Below, one piece after another: positions 62,438 to 64,000 of a DNA stretch of 64,000 nucleotides. The notes below the pieces were generated by a model. It searched no databases. It worked only from the letters and a program-made list of their open reading frames with translations, and was not told the origin of the DNA. A program made the position numbers and the translations under genes. This stretch comes from Deinococcus sp. QL22 (GTDB lineage: Bacteria; Deinococcota; Deinococci; Deinococcales; Deinococcaceae): the NCBI RefSeq assembly GCF_023370075.1, contig NZ_CP097155.1, forward strand, positions 62,001-126,000, in the 5' to 3' direction. How positions within the stretch are numbered: the first letter of the stretch is position 1; each line of letters opens with the position of its first letter.

Positions 62438-64000
62438 TTGGTGTTACCTCATCAACCCTACGCACACCTTGGCATACAGGCCCTAGCCGTGAAGAAAGGG
62501 GGCAAGCCCGCGGCGCTCGAAGCCGTGCAAGCCTTCCACACTCGACTAGGCACGCTAACCGTCCTTGATCCGGCCTGTGGCAGTGGGAATTTCCTCGTCG
62601 TAGCCCTCGGTCTGCTGCTGGATTTGGAGCATGAAGTTCGCAGCCTAGGCTTTGAGCTGGGGGCCGGGCCGTTTGCCATGCCGCCGCAGATTCACCCCAG
62701 CAACTTCGCGGCATCGAGATCGAAACCTTCGCGCACGAACTAGCGTCTGTCAGCGTGTGGATTTCGTATTTTCAATGGAAGGCAGCGCATGGGGGCGAGT
62801 GGGAGACGCCGGTGCTGCAACGGCTGGACACGATTCAGAACCGGGATGCGCTCTTGAATGAGGACGGCACGGAAGCGCAGTGGCCGGACGCCCAGTACAT
62901 TGTCGGGAATCCACCGTTTCTGGGTAAGAAAAAACAGGGGCCAAAGCTGGGGCGGCCCTATGTGGACGCCCTTCGGGATACCTACATGGGCCGCGTTGCC
63001 AAAAGCAGTGACTTGGTCTGCTACTAGCTCGAAAAGGCGCGGGCCGCCATTGAGCAGGGGACGACGCACCGCGCAGGACTGATCAGCACCAACTCCATCA
63101 ATATGCTGGGAAACCGGGCGGCGCTGGAACGCATTAACGCCAGCGGAGCTATATTCCGGGCGTGGCCAGACTTGCCGTGGGTGCAAGATGGAGCCGCGGT
63201 GCGGGTGGCCGCAGCTGCGTTTGACGGTGGGCAGGAATCAGAGCGGTTGATGGGCAGGCTGATCGCAGAGGGGAAACCCGGGGAGCTTGCGGTACTCACC
63301 CTTGTTCCAGCCATTCACGCCAACTTGTCCACTGGCTCCAATGTGGCCGAGGCAGTGCGTCTTCCGGCCAATCTGGGTCTTAGCTTTCAGGGCGTTAAGT
63401 TAGCTGGAGCGTTCGACATCACCCGAGCGACAGCTCGCGCTTGGCTGACGCTGCCCAATCCAGATGGGGCCAACAATGCCAACGTGCTGCGTCTCCTCCT
63501 GAACGGCGACGACCTGACGGACGTGCGCGGCGACACTTGGGTGATTGATTTTGGCAGCCGGACGGAAGCGGAAGCGGCGCGGTATGCGGTGCCGTTTATC
63601 CATGTGGTTGAGCATGTAAAGCCTGTGCGTCTCCTCAATAACCGCAAGTCGCAACGTGATCGATATTGGCAATTTGCTGAGTTCCGTCTTGGGATGCGCC
63701 GCGCCCTCGCGCCCCTGTCCCGCTATCTCGCCACGTCCATCGTCGCCAAGCACCGGGCGTTCGTGTAGTGCTTGGCGCGGGACTTGCCTTCAGGCCGCCT
63801 GGTGGTGGTGGCCAGCGATCAGGACTGGATGCACGGGGTGCTGAACAGTCAGGCACATCTCCATTGGGCAGCAGCCAATTCCAGCACGCACGGGAAAGGC
63901 AACGATTTGGTTTACACCTCCACGACGTGCTTTGAAGCCTTCCCCTTTCCGCAGTGGGCGCCCACCACGCAAGACGCTGTCGCTCAGGCTGCTCGCTTCG
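62438..64000 (+). pseudogene. MmeI-like (type IIG) DNA methyltransferase, broken and cut by the window edge
   Basis: The gene encoded the methyltransferase and target-recognition parts of an MmeI/type IIL-like enzyme. Motif I is VLDPACGSGNFLVVALGLLL (about 62560-62620) and motif IV is YIVGNPPFLGKKKQ (about 62900). RLPANLGLSFQGVKLAGAFD and GNDLVYTSTTCFEAFPFPQW are typical of the C-terminal region. Lesions are loss of the N-terminal nuclease part before about 62438, a frameshift near 62700 (where QLRGIEIETFAHELASVSVW resumes in a new frame), a TAG for Trp at 63025-63027 (CY-stop-LEKARAAI), and a TAG near 63766. The frame reopens to the edge. It is inactive. Confidence 0.85.

Overview
The window looks like a GC-rich chromosome or megaplasmid segment from a Deinococcus-like bacterium. 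This rests on GC-rich codon use, many PAS/GAF/HD-GYP/GGDEF signalling proteins, four-base ATGA gene overlaps and several decayed insertion sequences. The genus is an inference; no rRNA or marker gene is present to confirm it.

Layout. 0.1-2.3 kb is accessory debris: a small unknown protein, a broken acyl-CoA synthetase and three tandem copies of a small winged-helix-like gene. 2.7-19.1 kb is a nearly complete quinate/shikimate and protocatechuate catabolic island. A tripartite tricarboxylate-type transporter (tctCBA) probably brings the substrate in. A QsuD-like dehydrogenase, AroQ and QuiC convert it to protocatechuate. PcaGH, PcaB, a fused PcaD-PcaC (PcaL), a fused CoA-transferase (PcaI-PcaJ) and PcaF then take protocatechuate to succinyl-CoA and acetyl-CoA. 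Two IclR-type regulators lie inside, and the inverted repeat GTTCG-N7-CGAAC occurs in front of both main catabolic operons. 19.2-20.4 kb is a graveyard: a solo IS6-type end, a broken GGDEF gene, a fragment of an unknown gene and a kinase-like fragment. 20.6-23.2 kb encodes a membrane HD-GYP/GGDEF protein.

24.0-26.2 kb is the queFDEC operon for the queuosine precursor preQ1. 27.1-30.8 kb is an FMN riboswitch followed by ribD-ribE-ribBA-ribH. 31.0-34.2 kb pairs a PAS/GAF/HD-GYP sensor (frameshifted near its end) with an RsbQ-like hydrolase by overlapping start and stop. 37.2-46.2 kb is a signalling block: a four-GAF histidine kinase with a receiver protein, an MHYT-GGDEF-EAL protein and three single-domain receivers. 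It is interrupted by IS6-family remnants. 47.0-50.3 kb is a sugar ABC importer (binding protein and two permeases, no ATPase).

From 50.9 kb to the end the region is accessory and heavily eroded. It holds another IS6 element, truncated regulators, a small ECF-sigma-like protein with a decayed second copy, an epimerase and an aldo/keto reductase, a DoxX-like membrane protein, a 22-bp perfect palindrome, an expanded paralogous family of unknown function (57-61.5 kb), and a broken MmeI-like DNA methyltransferase running off the right edge. No tRNA, rRNA or CRISPR array was seen.
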